A DNA stretch of 64,000 nt from Periplaneta americana (GCF_040183065.1 NC_091130.1:129247914-129311913); one strand, 5' to 3'; positions 1-12,022 are shown, numbered from the stretch's first letter. Made by a program: numbers and translations. The notes: generated from the letters alone by a model not told the origin.

Positions 1-402
1 TACAAATTTAATGTTTTGAGATATTCAAGAAAAACATAATAGCAGGTAGGAAACTTAAAATTGTAACTTGATATGTTCTTGTTACATGAAGTTAGCTACA
101 AATGTGACTGATATATGTTATAATTTACTCATATTATTAGTCCATTGGCCATCCATTAAGTTACAGTTTCCATGAAAAAAACGATTTTGACAAAAATGTA
201 ACATATGTTCATTCATTTATGTTGTATTTAGAAACATGAACAACATTTGCAAAAGTCGATTCATTTATGTTGCAAAAGTTGATATATATAATGTTAAACA
301 TTGTTCATATTTTATGCAGGTGTAGCTCCCTGTGAAGTAGACTTGAATAGTTTCAAGAGAAAAATTGTTTTGGGCCCGGGTATCGAGATGGTGTCAAGTG
401 TA

Positions 403-545
403 GTTCCTGGGTAGCTCAGTCGATAGAGTATTCATGCACTAAGTGAAAGATCCCGGGATCGATACCTGGCCCTGGAACAATTTTTCCCTTGAAATTATTC
501 AAGCCTGTTTCACAGGGAGCTACACCTGAAAGCCAGATTTGCATA
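403..545 (+). repeat. SINE family A copy, tRNA-like head
   Basis: The head at 403-478 has A-box (TAGCTCAGTCGATAGAG) and B-box-like (GGGATCGATACC) signals. Its tail (GAAATTATTCAA, then CAGGGAGCTAC) recurs at 25094-25150 on the other strand. The anticodon-loop and acceptor mismatches argue for a SINE and against a tRNA gene. Confidence 0.6.
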
Positions 546-559
546 AAATATACGTCACT

Positions 560-762
560 ATAGGTTCGTTAACAGAAAGCCACAATTCAAGTTACACAGA
601 GTTCGTGTGCACTCAAAATTTGTGTTTCTGGCATCTTGCAGCCCACTTGAGTTATGTGGATATAAAGGGAAAAATTGAGACGGTGCCGGGTGTAGTTCTA
701 GGGTAGCTCAGTCGGTAGAGCTTTCATATGCTAAGTGAAAGGTCCCGGGATCGGTACTGGCA
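560..762 (+). repeat. SINE family A second copy with leader, truncated
   Basis: The leader (GTTAACAGAAAGCCACAA) and TATAAAGGGAAAAATTG precede a tRNA-like head at 694-762. The same leader-head order occurs at 25245-25453. The 3' part is replaced at about 764 by another SINE on the minus strand. Confidence 0.55.
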
Positions 763-763
763 G

Positions 764-1155
764 ATATTGGCATCAGCTGCATGCCTTGACTTGGATTTTC
801 GAGGGCTGGACCCGTATACTTTGGCATGCTTTGGCCAGAGCCATGTCTCAGTCGCAGATGAGTAGCATGATAAGCCCAGAGCTCTAAGCCCTTTCTTTAT
901 CAGCATTGGTAACCCATATTACCCCCAAGACTTCACTCCAGCCTGTATTTACTATTGCAGATGATAGATTAAATGAGAAGGAGGTGGAGAGTTTTGGTGA
1001 AATGATAAAGGGTAATTGGAGTACCCCGAGAAAAAAATCTGTAATGTCTGCTTTGTCCACATATTCCATCACAACTTGGCTGGGGATCGAATCCAGGCTG
1101 CCTGGATGGAAGACCAGCACACTAGCACTCGAGTCACAGACATGGTCACTTAGAT
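764..1155 (-). repeat. SINE-like repeat, minus strand
   Basis: Read on the minus strand it starts with a tRNA-like box A/B region (GTGACTCGAGTGCTAG, then GGATTCGATCCCC) near 1140-1085 and runs on as a unique-looking body. Short open frames here translate the SINE and are not genes. Confidence 0.4.
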
Positions 1156-1504
1156 GCTAGAGACATTTAGACTGAAATGTTACTAACAGTACATGGAAAA
1201 TTAAAGGCCACCATCGTAATTTTGTGTTTTTGTTTCTTTTTGAAGCTGCAAATGAAGCAACATGAGACCCAAATCTTTACTTCCCTTCTGGAGGAAGCTA
1301 TACTGTAGATTTTCTTGCCTGAAAAATTTACTGCTTTCCATCAGGTTTAAGCCCATGAACCTCACATCCAAAGACTAGTATTATAACTGGACGATGACTA
1401 GAAAAAATCAGAAATGGTCCAGTTAAAAATTAATAAAATATGAGTTATTCATTATGACGAAATTTTCTTTGAAGGAATATACAAGTTGGTTGCTGATGTA
1501 AGTA

Positions 1505-2494
1505 CAGTAAAACCTCGTTAATACACTTCCACTTGTAACACTGTCCCATTTATTGTGCTCTTTTTATACTGTCCCTGGTAATGCTTCCAAAGCCTGCTTG
1601 TAGCGTTATTTTCAGATCGGAAATGAGTAAGAAATTTCATATAAATTGCGAAACTTGTAATATTTTAAAAGCATGATGAAGAAATATGTTGTTGTGATCG
1701 TACTGAGGGTTACTACACCATGAGTGCAAGAAAGAAATTTCATCCTCTACCTGAAAAAGCCCTGTAGTGGGCATTGTCCGAAGTTGAACTTACCGGTACT
1801 TTACTTTGTATGAAAGGATTTTAACACTCTAAAGTCTTCCTATCAATACATTCCTGTAAAATTTAGTCATCCGAATTCTATGGAGTGTGCAGTAAGTTCG
1901 CATTGAAAAATGGCATAATGTGAATAATGCCCTTTTCATAATGAATGATGACGAGGATTGGACTTCTGTACAAGGAAAGTTGTCATGGAGGATTTTGTCT
2001 CAGTTTACAATAGTCTAGAGACCTCAGAAATCCGCGGTGTTGACGATATGATTGCAGATCATGCTGCTACTACCATCCAAGATGAAGACAGTGATGAGGA
2101 AATTGAATCTGCAGAGGAATGTGTCCCACACCAAACAAAGTCCTCAGAGCAGTAAATGTACTTTGAAAATGTGTTATTCCTAGCAGTGTATCGAGTGAAG
2201 TTATCTGTTGTTCCTTGAACCACATAGAAAATGTTATTATGCATAATACTAGTACAAACACATGGCAAACAATAGTCAGAGATGTTTTTTTTTTTTTTTT
2301 TTCATATGAAATACCGGTAAGGTCTTATTTGTATTTTGAACTACAACTAATGTACAATAAAATATGTTTCATATGAAGCGGTGTCTAAATTGATTTTCCC
2401 ATTTCATAAACAATTTCCCATTCATAGCACTGTCCCACTTATTACATTTGAAGGTCACAGTCCCTTGAAGGACACTTTAGCAGGGTTTATACTG
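1505..2494 (+). mobile_element. pogo/Tigger-like DNA transposon, decayed
   Basis: Terminal inverted repeats begin CAGTAAAACCTCGTTAATAC (left) and CAGTATAAACCCTGCTAAAG (right, complement), flanked by TA on both sides (1503-1504, 2495-2496). A 65-codon frame at 1958-2155 (+) resembles the acidic C-terminus of Tigger transposases (SDEEIESAEE). At 990 bp it is less than half the length of a full element. Confidence 0.7.
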
Positions 2495-3664
2495 TATTTA
2501 TTATTAATATGTTGTGCTTTTAAATCATCATTCTAACTTGATAGCGGAATTAGCTTGTTAGTCCTCAATATGGTGCAACCACTCAAAAACTGTTCCAAAT
2601 AGACCATTTTTCAGATTTTGTGAATTTTGTATTAGAAATAAACGTATATCTTCTAAGAAAAGTTTCTTCGTCGGACCTTCAACAACTTCATGGGTGTAAA
2701 ATTGAGTTACCAGTATTACTGAAATAACCTCCTGAGTCCTGAGACATTTGTTGTTATATTTTTAAAGTTCAATATAATTCTACACTTCAAAAAAAGCCAC
2801 TGACATGAGGAAAAATGCTGAAAAAATTCTGCCGGTTACAATTAGGGCACAAATGCAGGTATATTATACTATATTTCAGGTCTCTGCACATACATCTTGT
2901 ATCATAATCACGTATGAAGTATAGTATAGTATACTATACTCTCAGGACTCAGGAGGATAATTATAATGATGGGAAAGAAAAATAATGAGGGCAAATTGAG
3001 AAGTTGGGGTTAATAATTCAAATCAAAATACTTTTGCAATGTGTAATTTTTATGTGGCATGTACAGACTCAGAAATAAAATTTGGGCCACCTGAAAATTT
3101 TCCAAGTTCCAGTTATAACATACTGTGTATGCTCAGTGCTTGTTTCTGGGTCTGTACAATTTAATTAAGAGCAATTATTTCTTTATGTGAAATCAGCAAT
3201 GTATGTTACCAGAATCGGATTAGTTGTAACCTTACAAAAAATAATCCTATGTATTATATGTGAAAACTAAAAAGTATAGAAGTTAAAATAAATTGAATTT
3301 ATTTATATGTATGAATATTGAGCAACATTCACTGTTAAGTATTTCCTTCTTCAGAAAGTATAACACCTGTCTATCTGCTTGTCCAAACTACCGTCCATGT
3401 CTTCCTCATTTTATTACTTATTATTATCCCAGCATTTTTATCGATATTGAATATGTGCTGCAGTTGTTAAAAAATGAAGGTGACTGATCAGGTGACTACT
3501 ACTGACTGGAACTTGAGTATGAAAACAACAAATAAGATATAATAAGATAACTTGAATTCATTTGTTTTGTATGTGATAAGTAAGCTTGTAATGTTGGGTA
3601 CCGATAGGGTGCATTACAGTGGTTTCAAGTTGATATCCATTCACCAGTCATTATTCTAACATGC
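2495..3664. other. AT-rich intron, no recognised feature
   Basis: No exon, repeat head or transposon end recognised. A few short ATACTATACT-type palindromes occur near 2920-2940. Confidence 0.5.
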
Positions 3665-3727
3665 ATAAACAGTGTACCTGGTGAATAATAATGTCGGAAG
3701 GTTAAAAGTTCTCAGGCGTATATTTTT

Positions 3728-3850
3728 GCAGTGGAATTTGGTGAGTGTTTTAAAGTGAATGACGGGAATATTATATGTAAATTATGTAATAAAAACATAT
3801 GAGGTGACAAGTGATATTATATAAAGAGACATTGTAACACGAGAAAAGAA
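3728..3850 (+). pseudogene. Possible BED-finger transposase relic
   Basis: A + strand frame reads GECFKVNDGNIICKLCNKN and later IKRHCNTR, the C-x2-C and basic-His arrangement of BED fingers at the N-terminus of hAT-type transposases. Two in-frame stops separate the halves. Weak and short. Confidence 0.35.
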
Positions 3851-4289
3851 AGTAGGAAACTCAAACCCACGAATAATTCTATGATAGTTCTTGTGCACAT
3901 AACAAAACGTACATAAAATATATCTTTGTAATACTATGTACCGTATATTTACTTTTAGAGCTGCCCAGATTCGTTTATGCGCACCTTATTATTCGCATAA
4001 TCGATTGCAGAACCAAGTCAATGTCCTCGTACTAGCTCACGTCCTCGGCCTATGTACCATGCTGCAGTCAACTTGTGTAATTGGGCCTCAACATTAGAAG
4101 TCTAGTGCTAAGTAGCAAGAGTAATATTACTGTGCAAGTCAAACCCAGGTCATTTAGATTTAATCATGCACTGTACTGAATTTGTTGTATGATAAACTTA
4201 TAATTGTAATCATGAATACTCATGCTTAATTTTAAGTAGTATTTTAAATTCAAGGATTCAAAAAAAAAAAAAAAAAGATAATACAAAGT

Positions 4290-4488
4290 AGGTACAGTCT
4301 TAGAAAAAGTTTTTTCGCACAGATACTCAGTCTCAGAAAGGAGGCAATGCGCATGATCATATATACAACGAAACAAAACTAATTTTATTACCTCAACTAG
4401 TTCTCTTGTGAACCAGGTCGCTCATCCTCTGATCATGCGCACTGAGACTTATTATGTATCTGTGCAGCAAGACTCTTTTCTAAGACTA
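4290..4488. repeat. Small foldback element
   Basis: Imperfect inverted arms of about 75 bp (4290-4368 and 4420-4488) share TCTTAGAAAA, GCACAGATAC and GCGCATGATCA in opposite orientation. It looks like a MITE with no coding capacity. Confidence 0.5.
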
Positions 4489-4489
4489 C

Positions 4490-4490
4490 A

Positions 4491-4522
<32 letters not shown>
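4490..4522. repeat. (CATA)n microsatellite
   Basis: About eight CATA units at the 3' edge of a minus-strand LINE, possibly its tail. Confidence 0.8.
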
Positions 4523-4524
<2 letters not shown>

Positions 4525-6125
4525 AGTGTTCTGCCCATGGGCAGGTCTTTCACTGCAAACCCTGCTTTCTCTAATCTTTCCTATTTTCTGCCTTCCTTTT
4601 AGTCTCCCCATGTGATCCACATATCTTAATGTCGTCTATCATCTGATCTGATATCTTCTTCTGCCCCAAACTCTTCTCTCATTCACCATTCCTTCCCTTG
4701 CATCCTTCAGTAGGCAGTTTCTTCTCAGCCAGTGACCCAACCAATTCCTTTTTCTCTTTCTGACCAGTTTCAGCATCATTCTTTCTTCACCCACTCTTTT
4801 TAAAACAACTTCATTTCTTATTCTGTCTGTCCATTTCACATGCTCCAGTCTTCTCCATATCCACATTTAAAATGCTTCTATTCGTTTCTCTTCATTTCGT
4901 CGTAATGTCTATGTTTCTGCCCCATACAGTGCCACACTCCACACAAGCACTTCACTAGTCTTTTTCTTAGTTCTTTTTCCAGAGATCCGCAGAAGAGCCT
5001 CCTTTTTCTATTAAAAGCTTCCTTTGCCATTGCTATCCTCCTTTTGATTTCCTGGCTCAACATGTTACTGCTTATAGTACATCCCAAGTATTTGAAGCTG
5101 TTCACTTGCTCTACTGCCTCATTTAGAATTCGCAAGGTTACCTTCTTTATTTTTCTTGTGACAACCATGATCTTCGTCTTGTTTGCATTCATCTTCATTC
5201 CATATTGCTCACAGTTGTAATTTAGCTCCAGTAGCATATTCCTTAGTATCTTCTCCTCTTCTGCTAACAACACCATATCATCAGCAAATCTTATGCACTT
5301 TATTCTTCTTCCTCCTACTTTTACCCCTCCCATGTTCTGAAAGCAGTCCTTTACCAAATCCTCCAAGTAGATATTATTTATTATTATTTTAATGTACCGA
5401 AGTACATATGATATTTCCATGCATGATTTTTCTCCGTTCCATTACTCTTTCTCCAAGTAAAAGTTGAACAGGGTACACCATAAAGGCTAACCTTGTCATA
5501 CTCCTCTCCCTATTTCTCTTCCTTCAGACATTTCTTCTCCTATCCTGACTTTGACTCGTTTCATGTATAGGTTACTGTCTTTTCAATCCACACTTACTCT
5601 CTTCAGGATGTCCATCAGTTTGTTCTAATCCACTCTGTCAGACGCATTTTCTAGGTCCACAAATACTATATACACTTCTTTATTTTTCTCTAGGTATCTT
5701 TTGCTGATTGTTCATAGTAGTTCAATTGCATCCCTTGTACCTTTTCCTTTTCTGAAGCCAGCCGGTCCGGATGGCTCAAGCGGTAGGAGCATGGCATGTC
5801 TCTATCGCTTGGTCCGAAGGGTTGTGGGTTCGAGTCCCGCCTCGGGCATGGGTGTTGTGTTTGCATTAATGTAAGTAAAACAAAGGAAACAAATTAAAAA
5901 CGAAAACAGAAAACAAAGATAACTTTGGTAAACGGCCTCTGGCCGGTCTAAATTTAAAAAAAAAAAGCCAAACTGCTCTTCTTTCAACTGTCCTTCCATC
6001 TTAGAATATAAACGTCGATTCAGTATTCACAGGAGAATCTTCGCCGAGTGCGATATCAGACTGATAGTCCTGAACTCCTTACATTTCTTGGCATTATTTT
6101 TCTTCGGTTTTGGCAGCATTAATGC
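4523..6125 (-). mobile_element. 5'-truncated LINE with reverse transcriptase relic
   Basis: Minus strand. 5420-4878 encodes the RT palm with the FADD catalytic motif (IRFADDMVLLAEEE), the MKMNANKTK region and FKYLGCTIS. 4866-4639 is the C-terminal part (LGHWLRRNCLLKDAREG). Upstream, 6125-5970 still reads RT fingers (FRTISLISHSAKILLRILN) and 5760-5600 continues (TRDAIELL). A SINE at 5762-5966 splits it. Frameshifts and stops show it is dead. Probably a jockey/CR1-type non-LTR element; the clade is not resolved. Confidence 0.75.
5762..5966 (+). repeat. SINE (tRNA-headed) inserted in LINE RT
   Basis: The tRNA-like head has GGATGGCTCAAGCGGTAGGAG and GGTTCGAGTCCCGCCTC, then a body and an A-rich tail. 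It is flanked by short AAGCCA-type repeats and interrupts the LINE RT right after a QFGF codon run. Confidence 0.75.
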
Positions 6126-6349
6126 TCATTGTCCTCAAAGATGGGAGTTTAATTTCCTGCTGCCCTATGGATCACCATGGTCTGTAATAGGGATAATTTT
6201 ACCTTTACTATTACCTACTAAACGTACATAGTGAAAACATGTTTAAAGTTCTATATGTTTTGTACTGTAACTAATTGTTTCTCCTATGTGTACTTTAGGA
6301 GTTAATTGTGATTATAATAATGACATAGCCATGTTATAATTTGTTGCAG

Positions 6350-6657
6350 TTTATTGGGATGTGGAAAATTTTGAGGAACAGGATTGGTTAGCTACTGATG
6401 TAGTTGCTAACATCGGCAATGAGGATAAAAGACATCAGACTACAGAAAAACCATTTTCCTGTCTACGTTGTGGTAGAAGCTACAAGAGAAAAGCATCTTT
6501 GAACAGTCATCTTGCAAATGAATGTGGGAAGGAACCACAGTTTCAATGTCCTCGATGTTCATATCGCTGTAAAGTGAAGTCAAACCTCATGAGACATTTT
6601 CGTACCTTCCATCTTACAAACCAAAGGAGTGATCAGATACAGTCAAATTCTGCATAA
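6350..6657 (+). CDS. lola: lola alternative terminal exon a (C2HC + C2H2 finger pair)
   Basis: Seen: a pyrimidine-rich tract and TTGTTGCAG end at 6349. The exon opens with two bases (TT) and then 101 codons to a TAA at 6655-6657. Residues 1-34 are an acidic leader. Finger 1 uses C37, C40, H53 and C58 (C2HC). The ECGKEP linker is at 57-62. Finger 2 uses C66, C69, H82 and H87 (C2H2). Known: this pair with the ECGKEP linker is typical of the C-termini of longitudinals lacking, a BTB transcription factor whose alternative last exons give different DNA-binding specificities in axon guidance and other programmes. Inferred: it is spliced to a constant BTB exon upstream of this window; with a donor exon ending in G the junction codon would be GTT (Val). 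The fingers closely resemble those of exon b. The product acts in the nucleus. The first in-frame GTG at 6361 is not a real start. Which fly isoform it matches cannot be told from sequence alone. Confidence 0.9.
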
Positions 6658-6825
6658 GTAGCAGTCATGCTGAAGTGGTACTATTATAACTCTAGATTCG
6701 ATTATATATGAGGTATGTATTGCACCAAAACTCTTAGGTTTGTCACTTATCAGGTTATATTGTAATTGTAAGACATGATTTTATTTCGAATAGTCTGAGA
6801 GTTTTATAATTTATGCTTCACTATT

Positions 6826-7131
6826 TCAATGTTCATCTTGTTGATATACTCTATTTTTTTTCATGGAGTGCAGTTTCATAGAAAGGACTTTGCCGACAGA
6901 CCTTCTACTGCCCCCTACTAATTGGTTGTCATAAATAAATGTCTTCCTTACTGGGACGGAAATCTTGTCTTCTCTTGTTAGTAACCAATCACAACCCTCG
7001 TTCAGAAGAATTGACAGGTACTCGTCAAATCCACGTGGAGGCAGAGTTGCTGCATCTTTTCCGAATTCCAAGAATCCCGCCAGTTTCACTGCATAATTTC
7101 GAGGGTCACCAGGATTGTGGCAACTGTGCAA
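6826..7131 (-). other. Unassigned 101-codon open frame
   Basis: Minus-strand frame just downstream of lola exon a and overlapping its likely 3' UTR. Composition looks protein-like (GCDWLLTREDKISVPVRKTF). I recognise no domain, and no start context or splice signals decide the case. It could be chance or part of an unrecognised repeat. Confidence 0.2.
6934..6939 (+). terminator. Candidate poly(A) signal for lola exon a
   Basis: AATAAA, 277 bp after the exon a stop. It is the first canonical hexamer downstream; no GU-rich element was scored. Confidence 0.35.
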
Positions 7132-7524
7132 TGTTGGGACGAGGGAACAGGATGGGATTGTCAGAGTTGTTTGTGTAGGAAGTCATAAATCTGTAAGTGG
7201 GTGTTCAAAGGAGCCACTGAACTGCACTCCTTGAAATAAAATAAGGTATACTGACCTCTATAGTCACTGCAAATTTTAATTCACAAATTACCATAACTCC
7301 ACAGCAATAATAATCTTCATGTTCACAATTTTGCACTATGGTGACATACTTTTGGCTTAGAAAATTTACATCTGTCCCAGTTACATACATTGCATTACAT
7401 AATTATACAGTGTATGATATATGATGTTAAAATGATTATCAAATACCTTGCAAATATTCTGTGACTACAGTATTATAAACGTGTCAGAAAAAAATATATA
7501 AAATACTCCATTTTGAATCTTGCG

Positions 7525-7760
7525 TACACCAAAAACTCAACACACTAGAACAATACGAAATATACAAACACACTAAAACACACCCCGATCAAATCCTCAA
7601 CACACAGATCAATTTCAGTACACACACACTATTCGACTCCACACTCCAACACATTCCAACAATAAAACACACCCTCCTAACAGGCAGAGAAGTTCGAGAT
7701 GACGCCGCGATCTAGTAGGCTCTGATGATGGTGCGTGATGCACTGAAACAGCTGTAAGCC
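7525..7760 (+). mobile_element. Penelope-like retroelement 3' fragment
   Basis: Translation of 7545-7680 (LEQYEIYKHT) matches the end of the GIY-YIG region of the Penelope-like copy at 54420-54959. It is followed by a CTGATGAT-hairpin-GAAA motif at 7722-7748. An old, short fragment. Confidence 0.6.
7722..7748 (+). ncRNA. Hammerhead-like core motif (family 1)
   Basis: CTGATGA plus one base, stem GGTGC/GCACT (one G-U pair), 5-nt loop, then GAAA. Same plan as four other motifs in this window with different stem sequences. Stems I and III and the cleavage site were not established. Confidence 0.3.
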
Positions 7761-7974
7761 GGACAAATATTACATATTTAACACGAGTAAGTCCACTAAA
7801 GTCCACTAGTTCATCAATTAATTATATAAAATACTCCACCACTCTCTCGTAATGAGTGCACCTCTGCACATAGTGTGTTGGACATTATGTCATTGTCACA
7901 CATCTGTGACACAGTGCATGAGAATTGGCCACTGAAGGGAAACTAAAAGGTGGAACTTAAACTGAGAGGATTTA

Positions 7975-8094
7975 ATCCGGCATCGAAACTGGCTTAGTGG
8001 ATAAAGCGTCAGCACGTAGAGCTGAAAACCCGGGTTCGAGTCCTGGTGCCAGAGAGAATTTTTCTCCCCTCCACCCATCCTTATCAAATTTAAT
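7975..8094 (+). repeat. SINE with tRNA-like head
   Basis: A-box TGGCTTAGTGGATAAAGC and B-box GGGTTCGAGTCC with a pairing T-arm, then a pyrimidine-rich body (TTTTTCTCCCCTCCACCC). The acceptor stem does not close as a real tRNA. Confidence 0.6.
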
Positions 8095-8096
8095 CA

Positions 8097-8175
8097 ATTT
8101 TCGGTTTAACGAAATTTCACTATAACGAAAATAATTACAATACCTCCTCGAATTCGTTATACTGGAATTTCACTG
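8097..8175. mobile_element. Terminal fragment of a Tigger-like element
   Basis: Ends GGAATTTCACTG before TA, the complement of a CAGTGAAATTCC terminal repeat. The left half also reads GAAATTTCACTATAACGAA. No partner end found. Confidence 0.4.
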
Positions 8176-8598
8176 TACTAGAAATTTATATAATCTCTAT
8201 ATGCTGTATATGTACCATATTATACAAGGAAATAATTCGATGCCTGTTGCTTTCTGGGATTGTAAATGACAATGTGTTTCAGTAGTCAAACTTTCTTTCC
8301 AATAGAAACATCCATTCAGGATGTACTAGAGTCATAATAAAGATTTATTTCTCTCATATGTGGCTGCAACAAGATCTTCTTATTCTGTTAACTATATTTT
8401 AGTTTAGATAATGTGACCAGAATTTCTGAAACTCAAAATGAGACACTTCCTACAGTAGTATGTACTACAGCTTTGCAGAAAACGTCTCCTTCTAGTCATA
8501 CAGCATTCAGTACCATATGTAGAAATTCAGTTTTCTAATTTTAAAATAATGCAAACGCAATGTACAATATTAACTGTTTAAGGTTTATCATATATATA

Positions 8599-9010
8599 TA
8601 GTCCCATCGCTCTAATTTCCGGCAGCCAATCGCGTTGCAGGTTGGCTACATTTAAACATGTGCGTCTTGTGATTCGCTGATGAAGACGTCATTCATTTCT
8701 TAAGGCTCGATAAATACTTAATATAATCGCCCGCCATTTTAGCTCTTTCGTTGGCGTTCGCAGAAAGCACACGAAGATGTTATTTGCCGCTCAATTATTT
8801 GCTAAATTACAGTGCGTTTGATTTATTATCATAGGAGCTACGACATGATAATATTTAACGGTGTGGCAAATAGATTCCTCGTATGGTAGCTCGGCAATGA
8901 AAGAACAGAAATGGCAAACGATACTACCTACCTAGACTTTATAGAGCCTTCACTTCCTAAGACGTAAGCAAAGAGGAGGAGTCATGCCGGGAATAACAGC
9001 GTCGAGACTA
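8599..9010. mobile_element. MITE, 412 bp, TA target site
   Basis: Ends are inverted (TAGTCCCATCGCTCTAATTT versus TAGTCTCGACGCTGTTATTC, both running into CCGGCA) and flanked by TA. The interior is less AT-rich than the surroundings (around CGCCCGCCATTTTAGCTC), with no coding frame. Confidence 0.65.
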
Positions 9011-9284
9011 TAGTAAAATCATTTTGTTCATTCTGGGGAAAAATAATTTTCTATAGGAGCATTGGTTCCAAGCAGGAATAAGCCATAATTTACAATTTTA
9101 ACAATGTTTCTGAATGACAACTGTTGAAAGAAGAAATTCTGGGACATTTCTACCCATCTCATAAGGACTTCTTTCTCCTCTCTGTTCCATTGAATGACTT
9201 TGTCTACACAGCAAATTACTTCACAGAGTCCATTGAACATGGCATTGTTATCAATGTTCTAATCGCCAGAAATGTTTGTAATTA

Positions 9285-11064
9285 CAGAGGTGGCCAAATT
9301 ATTAAAATAAATCGTGTTTCTTTTAACTTTAATATAATTTGTCATTTTAACTGTCAGAATAATTCAGAGCCTATATTGTTGTAAATATAATTGTTTACAT
9401 CTTCTGGTATATTTTTCCAACGGTAGGATATATTTTGTCTGGCCGTGTTGGTACTGTTGGTGCTTTAATTATATGCTGCAGAAGATATTCAACAGTCTGT
9501 TTTCCCATGACCTGCAAAAATGCCGGATATGAACCCAATAGGGATATCCTGAACTAGCACCAACAGATAGCGCACGTGTACTATGAGGGATGCGCTTTGC
9601 ATGTGCATTTGTTTTTCAGTATATAAACATTGAGGATATACGTAGTGTCTCAGTATATTAAATACTCTTAAAAACAACTAAAAATGGCAAATTTTTGTTA
9701 TGTTCCTATATGTAAAAACAAACCAGGGAAAGAGTTTCGTCTTCAATCAGGTCCTGAAATATTCTGAATATATGGTTTAAACGTTAAAAAATATAAGCAA
9801 TAAAATTGAGCCTCGAAAGTGCTAGCTATTAAATAAAAGTAACTACTTCAAGTAAGGAATTGTTGACTACAGTTTCATTTTGGAAGAGGAAAAAGAAAAA
9901 TTAATAAAAACATATGCAACCTCGACAGCGAGCTATGTTAGCTTAGATTATATGCAGTAGTTGTAGGAGTCTCAAAGTTTACTCCTGCAGTAAACTCTCG
10001 ATAAACTGGAATGTTTATTATCCAGGACGATCCCTAGTGAAATCCATTTCGTGAATAATGTTTTTAATGTACTGTACCCTAATTATTAAAGCCATGTTTT
10101 AACTTCAAATTTTCAAAATCATCCCACACAGTATTCAAAATTGCATGTCCGTAACCTACAAAACACACTACTAATCGGGATACTATTGCGATCATATTAT
10201 ATCATCCTATTAAAAATTGCATTTGATCTTTCTGCAACTACAGAAAAAAATACAAGGAATTCAATCTCGATAGTCTCTTCCCTATAAAAAAAAACACATT
10301 GGTGGCTGCATATCCTGTTTTTAGCATACGGTTCTTAAATACTAATTATTGAAGAGGGCAAAATTCACTTTCGACATATTTCCTATTTTTTATTCGTGCA
10401 TATTGTTCTCAAAGTTCTCATTTAGGTTCATGAACATTCAATTTACTCGTATTTATATTCTGCATACTGCAGATTTCTCCACCCATATCGGGGAATCGCT
10501 CAATATTATACAGGTTTTATGTTATTATTTGCTGTAAATTAAATTAAATTATGAGGTAAGAATATATTGAATTATATTAAATTATACTAGGTTATACAAA
10601 ATAACTGTAAATATAATTTTGACATGCACAGAAAACCAACAAGCAGGAAAACATAATCAACTGTAACATATGACAAAACATAGCCCTACAACATGTTGCG
10701 CCGCATGGAACGCTCCTGCCATCTGACGGTAAAACTTCGCATAAGATATCCCTATTGAAAATCTGTGGTCTACACTGAAGAAGAAACTGAACAAAAAGAA
10801 GCTTAAACAAAACATGGATTCATTGAAACACTGTCTGATATCTGGCTAAATGATGCTAATACTCAAAGAAAATGTCTAACTTTGGTTTCCAGCAACTCTG
10901 ACAAAATCAATAGTTTAATGAAGAATGAGGGAATGTTCAAAAAATATTTGTAAACCTCTAGACTCAATTTTCTATTCATTATTTCTGTGCAAAATGCATT
11001 TTTGTTCATTATTTCTGCTGATAAGTACAGTTTTCATGCAGATGTAATAATCTGACCACCTCTG
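9285..11064. mobile_element. Tc1-like element with THAP relic inside
   Basis: Inverted ends CAGAGGTGGCCAAATTATTA and CAGAGGTGGTCAGATTATTA flanked by TA, a Tc1-type terminus. Inside lies a nested pair AATAGGGATATC (9537) / GATATCCCTATT (10745), possibly the bounds of a second element with a TATA-like box near 9620. The interior is otherwise AT-rich and non-coding. Confidence 0.55.
9684..9770 (+). pseudogene. THAP zinc-finger N-terminus relic
   Basis: An ATG opens MANFCYVPICKNKPGKEF, the start of a THAP domain (C-x4-C), then a stop after 27 codons. THAP fingers are found in P-element-like transposases and their domesticated relatives. The remainder of the domain is not visible. Confidence 0.45.
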
Positions 11065-11530
11065 TATCATTCTATTTTAGGACATTGTTTAGCAAGATTT
11101 TTTTAAAAATCAAAACAGGACAAATAGGCATCCCAACAAGAACTGCTTGGACACTGAGATGGAAGGTTAGACAACGTGACTGTCCCATTAAAAACAGGAC
11201 GTCTGGTCACATAAGATTAGAGTCAGGATAATTTATAATGTTGTTCAAGATATAGTTGTAATCATTAGCTAAAATAATTTAATTTTTATATTCAGAAACA
11301 TAGTGTTGTACACCTGTTAAAAGAAGCATAGGCTATGTTATGAATGGTTGAGATAATGATTTTAGGGAAAGTACCTGTTTATCACTTAACTTGTATACTG
11401 GCACCGTAAAAGTGATTTTGGCTCATTCATATTTATCTGTGTGTGTGTGAAAGAAAGAGAGATAAAGAGATTGTTTGTCTATCTCCTGAACTGTAGGATA
11501 AATTTTTGTTTGTATAAGATATTTACGGGT

Positions 11531-11615
11531 TACCTTCTATGATCTAGTGGTTACCATTCTCGCTGTTGGATCTGAAGTTCATGGGTTCAAACTCGGCCTA
11601 GAGCAGTGGATTTTA
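11531..11615 (+). repeat. SINE with degenerate tRNA-like head
   Basis: A-box ATGATCTAGTGGTTACC and B-box GGGTTCAAACTC; arms pair poorly. Surroundings 11065-11530 show nothing else recognisable. Confidence 0.45.
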
Positions 11616-11796
11616 AAGGGTTATAGAATCCTCTATGAGGGAAGTAAAGCTATGGATTCTGTGTAATAAATTTATGTTACATAAAAGAATCCTCTCTCTG
11701 ATAGAGAATTCTATGCAAACACTGTCATCCATTTCTTATTCATGTCGAGGTCTGATGCTGTATTACCTTTATGATTGAAAGTGTCATTAAATAAAT

Positions 11797-11816
11797 TGCT
11801 GCTGCTGCTGCTGCTG

Positions 11817-11886
<70 letters not shown>
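11797..11886. repeat. (TGC)n/(TAC)n compound microsatellite
   Basis: About seven TGC units pass into about 24 TAC units. Confidence 0.95.
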
Positions 11887-12022
11887 ATTAACATTACGGA
11901 GATATTTACCATTCAATTAAAACAACAAATTAATTTTAAAATAAATAATAACATAAACAGACAAATATACATCTTGATTACACAACTTTTAACACTGTAT
12001 CACTTCGGAATATGTATGATAA

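Noticed and set aside
906-1160. 84-codon frame and antisense partner
   Set aside because: Translation of a minus-strand SINE including its tRNA-like boxes.
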